DNA of 64,000 nucleotides from assembly GCF_900094705.1 (NCBI RefSeq), contig NZ_FMAR01000014.1, positions 81,080 through 145,079 of the forward strand, given 5' to 3'. Below are positions 36,042 to 46,100 of this stretch, piece after piece (position 1 is the first letter of the stretch; the number at the start of each line of letters is the position of its first letter). The DNA is from Chitinophaga costaii. Lineage in GTDB: Bacteria; Bacteroidota; Bacteroidia; Chitinophagales; Chitinophagaceae. Both the position numbers and the translations under genes were made by a program. The notes beneath the pieces were generated by a model. That model was not told where the DNA came from, did no database searches, and was given only the letters and a program-made list of their open reading frames with translations.

Positions 36042-37391
36042 ATGAGTGAACAGAAATATGCATATTGGCTAAAGTCCGGCTTTTACAGCGCCTTACAGAA
36101 ATTCTCTGTATTGCTGTTTGGCATAGGGAGCGTTATGGTGCTGAACCGTAGCTTGCCAAAAGCTGATATGGGGGTATGGAACTTGTTTCTTACTGGCAGC
36201 GCATTTGTGGAAGTAATTCGCCACTCCCTTATAAAAAATGCAGTGATCAAGTACCTGAACAGTGAAGACGCCGCCACGCATGCACATATCAACTCTGCAG
36301 CCCTCAGCCTGAACATAATTGTAACCACCCTCATCACCATACTACTGGTAGCCTTCATTGTGCCGCTCAGTGATCACCTGAATGCACCGGCACTGGCACA
36401 GGTAATGTTTTGCTTTATACCAGGCCTGGTTTTGCTCGTCCCCTTCTCCCACTTTGAATGGGTGCAAAACGCCAACGCCGATTTCAAAGGTATTTTCTGG
36501 GCGTATTTGTTGCGCCAGGGCGTAACCTTTACCCTCATTATTATTCACCTGCTGAGCGGCCATCAGATGACCCTCACGGCCCTCATTATTTACTTCGATA
36601 TCGGGCTACTGGCTGGTGTGATCATATCCGGCAGTTTTGCCTATAAGTTCCTGGAGCGCCGCTACATTTTCGAATGGAAATGGATCAAAAAACTATGGAA
36701 CTTCGGCGGCATTGTTTTCGGCACTAACATTAGCTCTACGTTATTTCGCAATACCGATCAGTTTATCATCAGCTCCTACATCGGTCCCTCTTCAGTGGCC
36801 CTATATGGCGTATGCCTGCGGGCGTCTAATATGGTAGACCTTCCATCCCAGGTACTGGCAGACATCCTGTTTCCCAAAAGTGCGGAGACCATGGAAACTG
36901 GTAATTATGGGAAAGTAGCTTTCTATTATGAAAAAGCAGTGGGTTATGTGCTGGCTATCGCCACCCCCGTAGTTATTGGTATATGCCTACTGCCCAAATT
37001 GGCGTTGCTGGTGCTGGGTGGCAAAGGTTATGTGGAAGCGGCAGGCATTTTACAGATCACCATCCTATATGGTCTGTTCCTCCCTTTCATCAAGCAATTT
37101 GGTACCATTATGGATTCTGTGGGTATGCCCAAAGTGAATTTCCTGGTGATGACCATTACAGCTTTCTGCAATGTTTTTATATGCAGCTTTATGACATTCC
37201 GGTTTGGACTGCCAGGCGCCGCTTACGGCACCTTTATTTCTTACGCCATCTGCTTTATGATCACCCAGGTAGTGATGCGTAAAAAGATTGGCACCCGTTT
37301 CCCAAACATACTCCGGCATGCTATACAGTTTTACCCTGAGATATTACCCGTTCTTCAACAGAAAATTTTATACAAATGGAAAGTAAGATGA
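36042..37391 (+). CDS. Wzx-type polysaccharide flippase
   Basis: 449 aa with 12-14 hydrophobic segments in the MOP (oligosaccharidyl-lipid flippase) pattern. The N-terminus YSALQKFSVLLFGIGSVMVLNRSL matches the usual start, and NFGGIVFGTNISSTLFRNTDQFIIS is a typical transmembrane 7-8 signature. It should move the lipid-linked EPS repeat to the periplasmic face. The stop codon overlaps an ATG of the next gene as ATGA (ATG at 37388), or the next gene starts 16 bases upstream of the stop at 37376. Confidence 0.93.
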   Translation: MSEQKYAYWLKSGFYSALQKFSVLLFGIGSVMVLNRSLPKADMGVWNLFLTGSAFVEVIRHSLIKNAVIKYLNSEDAATHAHINSAALSLNIIVTTLITILLVAFIVPLSDHLNAPALAQVMFCFIPGLVLLVPFSHFEWVQNANADFKGIFWAYLLRQGVTFTLIIIHLLSGHQMTLTALIIYFDIGLLAGVIISGSFAYKFLERRYIFEWKWIKKLWNFGGIVFGTNISSTLFRNTDQFIISSYIGPSSVALYGVCLRASNMVDLPSQVLADILFPKSAETMETGNYGKVAFYYEKAVGYVLAIATPVVIGICLLPKLALLVLGGKGYVEAAGILQITILYGLFLPFIKQFGTIMDSVGMPKVNFLVMTITAFCNVFICSFMTFRFGLPGAAYGTFISYAICFMITQVVMRKKIGTRFPNILRHAIQFYPEILPVLQQKILYKWKVR

Positions 37392-38614
37392 TCACCGGAA
37401 GAGACATACTCCTCGTTGGTCTTCAGCCCTGGGATATCGCCATTGGCAGCAACTGCAAAAATGTAGCGACAGAGTTGTCTAAATACAACAACCGGATTTT
37501 ATACGTAAACCGGGCCCTGGACCGCATTACCCTGCTACGCGACCGAAAAGATGTAAAAACGCAGACCCGGTTGAAAAGTCTGCACCACCAGGCTAACGAC
37601 CTCCAGGAGATCCGTCCAAACTTCTGGACCCTGGACCCTCGTACGGTACTGGAATCCGTGAACTGGATACCTTTCAAAACACCGTTCGATATAATTAACC
37701 GGATTAATAACCGCCGCATGGCTGCGCAAATCAGGCAAGCCATTCACCGCCTGGGCTTTAAAAACGTACTGTTGTTTATTGACAACGAATTTTACCGTGG
37801 GCAATACCTGCAGGAAATGCTGGCACCGGAAGTAACGGACTGCATTTATTACAGCCGCGACAACCTGGCCACCCACCCCTTCTTCGTGCGCCAGGGCAAA
37901 CGCCTGGAGCCTAAGCTTATTGCCAAATCCACCATGGTAGTTACCAATTCTGATTACCTGGAAGATTATGGCCGTAAATATAATCCTCATACTTATAACA
38001 TTTTACAGGGCTGCGACTTCGAACGCTTTTTCCCTGATCAGCCCTTTACCCTGCCAGATGAAATGCGAGGCATTAAAGGACCCATTATTGGTTACATGGG
38101 TGTGATGACCGTAGCCCGCCTGGATCTTAAAATACTGGAACATATTGCCACCCAACGCCCTGACTGGAGCCTGGTGCTGGTAGGCCCACAGGATAAAACT
38201 TTCCAGAAAAGCAGACTGCATGCGCTACCAAACGTACATTTCATCGCCAACGTGCCGGAAGTAAAGGTGCCACAATACATACAGTTTTTCGACGTATGCA
38301 TTAATCCACAACTGGTAAATGGCATGACCATCGGCAACTATCCCCGCAAGCTGGATGAATATATGGTATTGGGCAAACCGGTGGTTGTAACCCGGACGCT
38401 GGCCATGGAACTGTTTAAAGATCATGTATACCAGTGTGATACGCCGCAGGATTACGTAGAAAACATTACCCGGGCGCTGGAAGAACGAAAAGATGAGAAA
38501 CGTGTACAAGGTTGGATAGACTTTTCCCTTCAGCATACCTGGGAAGTAAGTCTTTCCAAAATGAGCCAGCACTATTTCCGGTTAAAAAAAACACAGCAAT
38601 CACAACCCGCATAA
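37376..38614 (+). CDS. Glycosyltransferase, GT-B family 4/1-like
   Basis: 412 aa. The N-terminal half has ILLVGLQPWDIAIGSNCKN and VTDCIYYSRDNLATHPFF. The C-terminal donor domain has GYMGVMTVARLDLKIL, FDVCINPQLVNGM and YPRKLDEYMVLGKPVVVTR (E-containing donor motif). It is similar to teichuronic-acid/TuaH-type transferases in general layout. The start is either ATG 37376 (MESKMITG) or ATG 37388, the latter giving a four-base ATGA overlap with the flippase. Confidence 0.88.
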   Translation: MESKMITGRDILLVGLQPWDIAIGSNCKNVATELSKYNNRILYVNRALDRITLLRDRKDVKTQTRLKSLHHQANDLQEIRPNFWTLDPRTVLESVNWIPFKTPFDIINRINNRRMAAQIRQAIHRLGFKNVLLFIDNEFYRGQYLQEMLAPEVTDCIYYSRDNLATHPFFVRQGKRLEPKLIAKSTMVVTNSDYLEDYGRKYNPHTYNILQGCDFERFFPDQPFTLPDEMRGIKGPIIGYMGVMTVARLDLKILEHIATQRPDWSLVLVGPQDKTFQKSRLHALPNVHFIANVPEVKVPQYIQFFDVCINPQLVNGMTIGNYPRKLDEYMVLGKPVVVTRTLAMELFKDHVYQCDTPQDYVENITRALEERKDEKRVQGWIDFSLQHTWEVSLSKMSQHYFRLKKTQQSQPA

Positions 38615-38623
38615 GCGTATAAT

Positions 38624-38728
38624 ATGGCAGATGACAGGTTTAGCAATGACAGGATTTTGGAGATAATGGTCACAGCGTTTGTGTTCCTGACCCTGTTACT
38701 GCTGTATGTGAAAATTTTATTTTTTTAA
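38624..38728 (+). CDS. 34-aa single-span membrane peptide in the EPS operon
   Basis: A short frame from ATG 38624 to TAA 38726-38728, too small for usual gene calls. It begins with a charged head (MADDRFSNDRILE) and continues with a hydrophobic span (about residues 14-34) ending KILFF. It lies between the glycosyltransferase (gap 9 bases) and the polymerase gene on the same strand. Its position and the helix pattern suggest a small accessory of the membrane machinery. No family was recognised. Confidence 0.55.
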   Translation: MADDRFSNDRILEIMVTAFVFLTLLLLYVKILFF

Positions 38729-38740
38729 AGCATTTACCTG

Positions 38741-40255
38741 TTGAGTTATTCAAACCGTAAACAAAGCGTCACAGACCGCATGGTAGGGCTGCTATACCGT
38801 AATTTCATTGCGGCAAAAATGCAGAGCATTCCTGGCATTATCTTGCTGGGGCTGATCGCTATTGCCATTTCCTTTGCGGTTTATAAAATAGGCTTTCTTA
38901 TGGGGCTGGGCATTATTGGTGGAATACTGGGCCTCACCATTGCTGCCATTTGCCTGCTAAGTACGGAATTAGGATATTACATCATCATCACTATTTCTAC
39001 CTTCATCTTCTTTATAAGCCGCCTGGCCCACGACGCCATTCCTGCTGGTGTAGGGATAGATGTACTTATCGCCTTGAATTTTCTGGGTATTTATTTTCAA
39101 AAAACTATTAATAAAGAAAGGTATTGGAGCTATTCGCGTAATCCTATTACCTATGTATATTTCTTGTTCATCGCATTTATGCTGGTAGAGCTGTTCAACC
39201 CGTCTATGTATTCCATAGCAGGTTGGGTTTTTGCTTTCCGGAAAATGCTCAACTTCGTGATGATATACTTCATTGGTCTGCATGTGTTCAAGGATATGAA
39301 ATCAGTAAAGACCTTCATGAAAGTTTGGCTTACCCTCATGCTTATTGTAGCCCTTTATGGTTGCTATCAACATATTTTTGGTTTACCCTCTTTTGAATAT
39401 GCCTGGGTAAGTAGCGATCCCATACGGCTACGGCTGTACCTACAGGCAGGCGTGATGCGCGATTATTCCTTTCTTTCAGACCCCACTTCCTTCGGCATCA
39501 TCATGGCCAGCAGTGCGCTTATAGCCCTTGTACTGGCTATGGGCCCGGTTTCCCCCAGAAGGCGCAACCAGTTATTATTTGGTATGGCTATCATGGGGCT
39601 TGCCATGGGCTACTCTGGCACACGTACCGCATATGCCATGGTACCCGCCGGCGCTGTATTTTTTATGCTGATGACTATCACCAGCCGCCGCACACTGGCT
39701 TTTGCCATCATTGGTATTATGGGCTTTGTGATCCTGGTATTTGGCCCGTTTTATAACAGTACTGCACAGCGTATCCGCAGCACCTTCCGCCCTACTAATG
39801 ATGAATCGTTCAGCGTGCGCGACATAAACCGACACCGCATACAACCATATATTTATATGCATCCCCTGGGCGGTGGTCTTAGTACAGCAGGCGTACAGGG
39901 AGAACAATATAACCCCGGGCATCCGCTGGCAGGATTTCCGCCAGACAGTGGCCTATTGAAAAGCGCAGTAGAAACTGGCTGGGTAGGCCTTGCGCTTTCT
40001 TGCCTAATCTATTTTGTGGTGTTACAAACCGGCATCAGTAATTATTATAAATGCCAGTCGAAGGAAATACGAAACTATTATGCAGCGGGCCTGGTGGGTA
40101 TGTTTTCGATGGTGGTAGCCCAATACTCCCAAGTGGCCATTGGCCAGATACCTGGCTCCTTCCTGTTTTACGGACTAATGCCAATGATGGTAAAGTTGAT
40201 CACTTTTGATAAAACGTCTACTCAAACACAACCAAATAAACTACACGAACAATGA
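38741..40255 (+). CDS. Wzy-like O-antigen/EPS polymerase
   Basis: 504 aa with about 11-12 transmembrane segments and a large periplasmic loop (about residues 340-400, with DINRHRIQPYIYMHPLGGG and PPDSGLLKSAVETGWVGL). The pattern is that of Wzy_C/O-antigen ligase family proteins, which join lipid-linked repeats in the periplasm. The frame opens at TTG 38741; the first in-frame ATG is 38780 (MVGLLYRNF), which may be the true start. The final ATGA overlaps the next gene start at 40252. Confidence 0.9.
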   Translation: MSYSNRKQSVTDRMVGLLYRNFIAAKMQSIPGIILLGLIAIAISFAVYKIGFLMGLGIIGGILGLTIAAICLLSTELGYYIIITISTFIFFISRLAHDAIPAGVGIDVLIALNFLGIYFQKTINKERYWSYSRNPITYVYFLFIAFMLVELFNPSMYSIAGWVFAFRKMLNFVMIYFIGLHVFKDMKSVKTFMKVWLTLMLIVALYGCYQHIFGLPSFEYAWVSSDPIRLRLYLQAGVMRDYSFLSDPTSFGIIMASSALIALVLAMGPVSPRRRNQLLFGMAIMGLAMGYSGTRTAYAMVPAGAVFFMLMTITSRRTLAFAIIGIMGFVILVFGPFYNSTAQRIRSTFRPTNDESFSVRDINRHRIQPYIYMHPLGGGLSTAGVQGEQYNPGHPLAGFPPDSGLLKSAVETGWVGLALSCLIYFVVLQTGISNYYKCQSKEIRNYYAAGLVGMFSMVVAQYSQVAIGQIPGSFLFYGLMPMMVKLITFDKTSTQTQPNKLHEQ

Positions 40256-40989
40256 AAAAAATAACACTGCTTGCTTGTCTTGTGCTCTCTTGCATACAAA
40301 GCTTTTCGCAGCAATTAAATGCTAAATCTACCGACCACAATGGCGTTGCACGCGACACCGCCATACGCTCCGACATCCGGGACCGGCTGGTAGAACTGGC
40401 CCTGCAAAATCCCGCGTACAGAATTGCCACTTACGAAAGGGATAAAACAGTATATGAACTAAATAAGGCCGGCGGCGCCTGGCTAAACTATGTAGTGGCC
40501 AGTGTGAACATTAACGAGATCAGCATAGGCAGCTACAATCACAACGACGCGAATAAAAATAACCTTTACTATCCGCTGTGGAATATAGGGGTGAATGTAC
40601 CCCTGGGTTCTCTGATCGGCAAGCCGAATGATGTAAAGATTGCCCGCGCCAACCTCAAGATCACTACGGAACAACAGCAAGTGCTTGCCCAGCAACTGAA
40701 AGCGGAGGTGCTGGCTCGCTACGAAGATTATGTAAGCAAGCGCGAACTGTTGCAACTTCAGAACGATATTACCGACGAAAATTACAACGACTATTCCCAG
40801 GCTGAAGCTAAATATTCCGCCGGCACTATTACTTACGAGGAATACAGCGTATCCTCCAAACGGTACAATACGGAACAGATTAATAAAATGAACCTGGAAA
40901 GAGATGTAAAGGTGACCAAAATCCGTGTGGAAGAAATGATTGGTCGTAACCTGGAAGATATCTATCTCGACAAGCCCCTCGCCAAGTAA
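40252..40989 (+). CDS. Half-size TolC-like outer-membrane protein
   Basis: 245 aa. The signal peptide is about 1-19 (ends SFSQ). The rest looks like one repeat of a TolC/outer-membrane efflux protein: a helical start (LVELALQNPAYRIATYERD), a short beta segment (GVNVPLGSLIG), and two long helices (about 120-240) with ARANLKITTEQQQVLAQQLKAEVLARYEDY and the AEAKYSAGTITYEEY motif typical of TolC. A complete TolC has about 450 aa and two such repeats, so this may work as a hexamer-like assembly or as part of another complex. No Wza gene is found in the locus, so it may be the export partner. Confidence 0.8.
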   Translation: MKKITLLACLVLSCIQSFSQQLNAKSTDHNGVARDTAIRSDIRDRLVELALQNPAYRIATYERDKTVYELNKAGGAWLNYVVASVNINEISIGSYNHNDANKNNLYYPLWNIGVNVPLGSLIGKPNDVKIARANLKITTEQQQVLAQQLKAEVLARYEDYVSKRELLQLQNDITDENYNDYSQAEAKYSAGTITYEEYSVSSKRYNTEQINKMNLERDVKVTKIRVEEMIGRNLEDIYLDKPLAK

Positions 40990-41037
40990 TTAATTCTTTG
41001 ATGGCGCCATTTGTGGCGTGCAAATCTGACTTCCTTT

Positions 41038-41865
41038 ATGAAGCACTACATGAAAAAAAGTTTTACGGGCATCCTGTGTATGCTCTCGCTGGGAATGGCC
41101 GCTATGGCACAGAAGCATATGGAGCAGGTGCAGGTGGAGGTAGCGCCACGTTTTAAAAAAGGTGCCCTGCTGCAACTGCCGGACGACTATGCTCAAAATC
41201 CTAAAAAACGTTATCCATTGATCATCTTCCTGCATGGCCGCAGCCGCTCAGGAGAAGACTTGAGTAAACTTACCTACGATGGCATTCCCTACTTGCTGGA
41301 TAAGGGCGTAAGTCTTAATACGGTAAATCCGGCAGACGGGAAAACCTATAAATTTATTATCATCATGCCCCAGGCCGAATTCTGGGGGCTGCGTCCGGAC
41401 AATATCACCGCTGTCATGAACGATATAGAACGCCAATACCGTGTAGATACAACCCGTGTATATCTTACCGGCTACAGTGCAGGCGGCTCCGGCACATTCA
41501 CCGCACTGACCGACAATGCTGCGCTTACCCGTCGTTTTGCAGCAGCCGTACCCATGTCTCCCACTACGCTGAACGATGAAAACATTGCCCGGCTGAAAAT
41601 GATTGCAGATGGCAATGTGGGTATTTGGGCCTTTGCCGGTAAAGGAGAATTGCGCTTCCTGATGGACACCCGACGTTACGTAGACAGTGTAAAGAAATAC
41701 AATGACTCCCTAGCTATCATAACCGTACATGATGGCGGCCATTGCTGTTTCAAACAATTTTACGATCCTGGGTATAAAATGAATGGATTAAATATCTATG
41801 AATGGATGCTGCAACACAAAAGAACGGTATCCGCTGCGGTGGCAAACAAGAAGACCCATATTTAG
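41038..41865 (+). CDS. Secreted alpha/beta-hydrolase (esterase-like)
   Basis: About 275 aa from ATG 41038; ATG 41050 (MKKSFTG) is also possible. The signal peptide ends AAMAQ. The fold has YPLIIFLHGRSRSGED, the nucleophile motif TGYSAGGSGT, and a final HDGGHCCFKQFY segment with the probable catalytic His. It ends LNIYEWMLQHKR, almost the same as the end of the esterase domain of the giant protein at 43156 (NIYEWMLQYSR). The substrate is probably an acyl ester on the EPS. It is followed without a gap (TAG ATG) by the third acyltransferase. Confidence 0.9.
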   Translation: MKHYMKKSFTGILCMLSLGMAAMAQKHMEQVQVEVAPRFKKGALLQLPDDYAQNPKKRYPLIIFLHGRSRSGEDLSKLTYDGIPYLLDKGVSLNTVNPADGKTYKFIIIMPQAEFWGLRPDNITAVMNDIERQYRVDTTRVYLTGYSAGGSGTFTALTDNAALTRRFAAAVPMSPTTLNDENIARLKMIADGNVGIWAFAGKGELRFLMDTRRYVDSVKKYNDSLAIITVHDGGHCCFKQFYDPGYKMNGLNIYEWMLQHKRTVSAAVANKKTHI

Positions 41866-43020
41866 ATGAAAGTATATTTTAAAAATCTTGATGGCATACG
41901 CTTTATTGCGGCCTTGCTCGTAGTATTGCACCACGCGCAGTTTTTTAAGATCAAATACCATGTTGGTAACCTGCCATTTCTGGACACGGCACTGAATACA
42001 GGGCGAACCGGGGTAAATCTGTTTTTCGTATTGAGTGGTTTCCTCATCAGCTATTTGCTCATGCGGGAAAATCAACAAACCGGAACCATCAGCCTGCGCA
42101 ATTTCTATATGCGCCGCATTCTCCGCATATGGCCCCTATACCTTGCCTATGGAATAGGCCTTTCCATACTGGCACCCATCATCTTCAAAGCAATCGGCAT
42201 CTCCGCAGAAAGCGACCTGCATACCGTCATCACCAACCTTGCGTTTGTGCTGCTTTTTGCGGTCAATTTCCAACTGGCCTTCTTCCCTTACAATAAAGAC
42301 ATCCTGGAAATAACTTGGTCGGTGTGCGTGGAAGAACAGTTTTACCTGCTCTGGCCAGTACTCATGCTGAGTTTCCGGAAACACCTGAAAACCTTGTTCC
42401 TCGCCTTGATCGCGCTAGGTTTTGTCAGTAAGCTCGCGGGCATACTGGTGCCTAAGTATTTCCCGGTAGGCCAGCAACACATGCTGGACATGACCTATTT
42501 AATGCTGACCGACAAACTTGAATTATTTGGCACCGGCATGTTTGCTGCTTATATATGGTTTCATCAACAGGAATATGCAGGCTTGCTGCGCCGTTTTTTT
42601 ACCCGGCCCATACAAACAGTTATGCTGGTACTAACTATACTGGTTGTATTCAACGTGATTAACTTTCCTTTACTCACTTTTTATTATCTCGACAATTACA
42701 TTCATGCTTTCTGCTTTGGCTACCTGATGATTGCAGCCGTGTCTGAAAACAGTATATTGAATCTGGAACAACCCATTATGAAAACGATGGGTAAAATATC
42801 TTACGGGTTATACATGTATCACCCTCCTATTTCACAACTCATCCTCTTATTATTTCTCCGCCTATTTAAAGCAAAGCAATCTATCCTGGTATACGATATT
42901 TTGTTTCCCGCCTGCTGCGTGGCCGCCACTGGCCTGGTGGCCTATTATTCCTATGAATGGTATGAGAAACGCTTCCTGAAAATAAAGAATCAGTTTGCCA
43001 TTGTAAAGACCAGAATATAA
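41866..43020 (+). CDS. Acyltransferase 3 family membrane protein (third of three)
   Basis: 384 aa with about ten transmembrane segments. Family motifs are NLDGIRFIAALLVVLHHAQF (Arg and His), GVNLFFVLSGFLISYLLM, NFYMRRILRIWPLYL and WSVCVEEQFYLLWPV (OafA-type). It probably adds acyl groups to the polysaccharide. It is the last gene of the plus operon starting at 32682. The ATG directly follows the TAG of the esterase gene. Confidence 0.95.
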   Translation: MKVYFKNLDGIRFIAALLVVLHHAQFFKIKYHVGNLPFLDTALNTGRTGVNLFFVLSGFLISYLLMRENQQTGTISLRNFYMRRILRIWPLYLAYGIGLSILAPIIFKAIGISAESDLHTVITNLAFVLLFAVNFQLAFFPYNKDILEITWSVCVEEQFYLLWPVLMLSFRKHLKTLFLALIALGFVSKLAGILVPKYFPVGQQHMLDMTYLMLTDKLELFGTGMFAAYIWFHQQEYAGLLRRFFTRPIQTVMLVLTILVVFNVINFPLLTFYYLDNYIHAFCFGYLMIAAVSENSILNLEQPIMKTMGKISYGLYMYHPPISQLILLLFLRLFKAKQSILVYDILFPACCVAATGLVAYYSYEWYEKRFLKIKNQFAIVKTRI

Positions 43021-43080
43021 CTATTACATGAAGAACTCCACTCCCTTTGGATATTTATTTTAAAGGAGAGCGGCATCCAT

Positions 43081-43131
43081 AAAAAACCCGGGACTGGTCG
43101 GATAGGTGTTAGCTATCCGACCAGCCCCGGG
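43081..43131 (-). terminator. Strong terminator of the giant PKD gene (minus strand)
   Basis: CTGGTCGGATAG (43094-43105) pairs with CTATCCGACCAG (43113-43124), with an outer CCCGGG/CCCGGG stem and a single mismatch. On the minus strand a T6 run (43086-43081) follows. It may also stop the convergent plus operon. Confidence 0.9.
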
Positions 43132-43155
43132 GAAAGCTGGCTGTCTGAAAATGCG

Positions 43156-46100
43156 CTATTGTATCTTCAAGAATTTATGGATAAAGTTATAATTCTTCCC
43201 GTCTGTTATCTTTAAAAGGTATAAGCCGGAAGGTAGGTCTGTTACATTGATGGTGGTTTGCAGGGAAGCGCCCACGCCAAGATGAATGTTTTTAACCAGG
43301 TGGCCGTTACTGCTGTACACCAACATGGATATATTGCCAGGTACCGTTTTCGATGTAGAAACATGCAGCTCATTGGACGTGGGATTCGGGAATATCTTAA
43401 TATCCAGATCGTCGGGTACCGTTCCATCATCGTTCTGCACAATTATCTGCACGGTGGCCATGGAGGTCTCGCCGTTATTGTCCGTTACGGTCAATGAAAA
43501 CACATACACCCCTGGCGTTGTAGCAACAGCCGTGGTGGTGGACTGGCTGGGACTCAGCAGGCTGGCAGCCGCAGGGCCAGATACCATATTCCATTGATAA
43601 CTAACAATAGTTCCATCCGGATCGTAAGAAGCGTTTCCGTCTAGGGTAAATGCACCGTAAGAAGCATTTACCACCTGATCCTGTCCTGCATTCGCCACTG
43701 GTGGTTGGTTATCGGTGGGTTCGCTCAGCACATTGATAGTAACCTTACTTTGAGCCGTGGCCCCACTATTATCCGTTACCGTCAATATAAATGTATGAAG
43801 GCCCACCGCCAGTTCGGTGATCTGGGTAGTGGCTGCCTGCGGGTTTGCGATGGTAGCAGCGCCGCCACTTTGCTGTGTCCAACTGTATCCGGAAATAGTA
43901 CCGTCTGGGTCGTAGGAAGCGCTTCCATCCAACGTAGCCGAATTAACAGGTAGCGTGATGGTAATATTGGCCCCCGCATTGGCTACCGGCGGAGTGTTTA
44001 CCGTGCTGGCGGGTGTTACGGTTACCGTTATTTTATCGGTAGCTGTAGCACCTTTATCATCTGTAACGGTCAGCGAAAATATGTAGGTGCCTGCATATAA
44101 TCCCGTAATGGCCGTGGAGGCGGTATTTGCGCTGGCAATAGTAGCCTGCCCACCGCTTACCTTCTGCCATTGATAACTTACAATACTGCCATCCGGATCG
44201 TAAGAAGCATTGCCATTCAAGGTAATGCTGCTATTAGGCAGCGCTATACTGATGTCGTTGCCCGCATTGGCCACAGGCGCCTTATTGGCCACCACGGCGG
44301 GTAATACGGTAATAGTAATCTTTGCTGTATTCGTAGCGCCAGCATTATCGGTAACGGTCAGTGAGAATACATAAGTACCTTGAAGCAAGCCGGAAATGGC
44401 CGTGGTGGCAGTAGATGGTTGTGCAATCGTTCCCCCGTTTCCACTAGTCTTGGTCCATTTGTAAGAAACAATACTGCCATCCGGATCGTAAGAATTGCTG
44501 CCATCCAGGGTAGCAGTATTGGTAGGCAGCGTGATAGTGAAATCACTGCCAGCATCGGCAACAGGCAACCGGTTGGTAACCGGTGCAGGGTCTACGGTAA
44601 TCGTAACATTGTCGCTGGCCACCGCGCCACTGTTGTCTGTAACGGTAAGTTTAAACACATAAGTACCCGCTACACTCAGCCCGGTAATGGCGGTGCGTAC
44701 ACTGGAGGGCTCGGCAATGGTAGCCGTAGCGCCACTTACCTGTGTCCATACATAACTGGCAATGGTACCATCGGGATCATAAGAATTACCACCATCCAGG
44801 TTATAGGTATTATTAGGCAGGTTAATGGAAGCATCTGTGCCGGCATTGGCCACAGGCGCCTTATTTACTACGGGTTGTGGGAATACGGTAATTGTAACCT
44901 GTGCGGTACTAACACTGCCCTTATTATCTGTAACAGTAAGTGAAAATACATGTGGGCCCTGGCTCAACCCGGTAATCTTGGTGGTAGCAGCCGTAGGATC
45001 GGCCAGTACAGCATTACCGCCAGACACCTGTACCCACAAATAAGAAGCAATGGTGCCATCCGGATCGTAGGAAGCGGAGCCATTCAACACGGTATAGTCC
45101 AGGGGTAAGGTGATGCTGGCATTGCTACCTGCGCTGGCTACTGGCGGTATATTGGCGGCGGGTGCTGGCGCTACGGTTACGGTAACCTGGTCGGTGGCAC
45201 TTACACCCTTATTGTCTTTTACCGTCAGGGCAAATACATAGGCTCCGGCTACCGTCAAACCATTTACGGTGGTACTGGCATTGCCTGATTGGCCAAAGGT
45301 TACCGTAACGTTGGAGGGTGCACTCACCAGTACCCATTTATACGATGCAATCGTACCATCGGGATCATAGGAATTACTGCCGTCCAGGTTAGCGGAATTA
45401 TTAGGAAGGTTAATGGAAATGTCTGCGCCCGCATTTGCAATGGGGGCCTTGTTGGCAGGAGGTTCCGGCAGTACGGTCACCGTCACGTTGCTCGTGCTGC
45501 TCCCCCCTTTGTCGTCAGTTACCTGCAACTGGAAGATGTAAGTGCCGGCCACCAGGCTGGTTACCTTGGTGCTTACGCTGGTAGCGCTGGCGATTACCGC
45601 GTTACCACCGCTAATGCGGGTCCATTTATAAGATACAATCTTACCATCCGGATCGGCAGAGGCGCTACCATCGAGTGTAACGCTGCTTACCGGCAGGGTA
45701 ATAGTTTGAGCCGGGCCGGCATTGGCCACCGGCAATTGATTCAGGGCTTTTACAAACACTGATATTGTATCGGAATCGGTAGCCCCTCCATTATCTGTAA
45801 CTTCCAGTACATATACATAGGTACCTTCCTGGAGGTTGCTCACTGTAGTGGTACTGGCAGATGGTTGTTCAATGGTAGCACCAGCTGGCCCACTAATATT
45901 TTTCCAGGCATACGTAACGATTGTACCATCCGGATCGGTAGAGGCAGTACCATCCAGCTTAATGGAATTTTCGGGAAGTGTGATGGTGATATCGTTTCCG
46001 GCTTTTGCGATAGGTGCTTTGTCCACGGGTGTGCTCCCTGCGAATTCGTACGCCCCAATATCAAATGCCTTGCCCAGTGGCCGGCTATTGTAGTCCATAT

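Noticed and set aside
45289..45762. 157-aa plus-strand frame inside the giant PKD gene
   Set aside because: Antisense shadow of the repeat array; several similar shadows exist with the same period.
43490..46015. CRISPR-like periodic repeats
   Set aside because: The period is about 267 bp and the repeats are in-frame PKD coding units, not short repeats with unique spacers.
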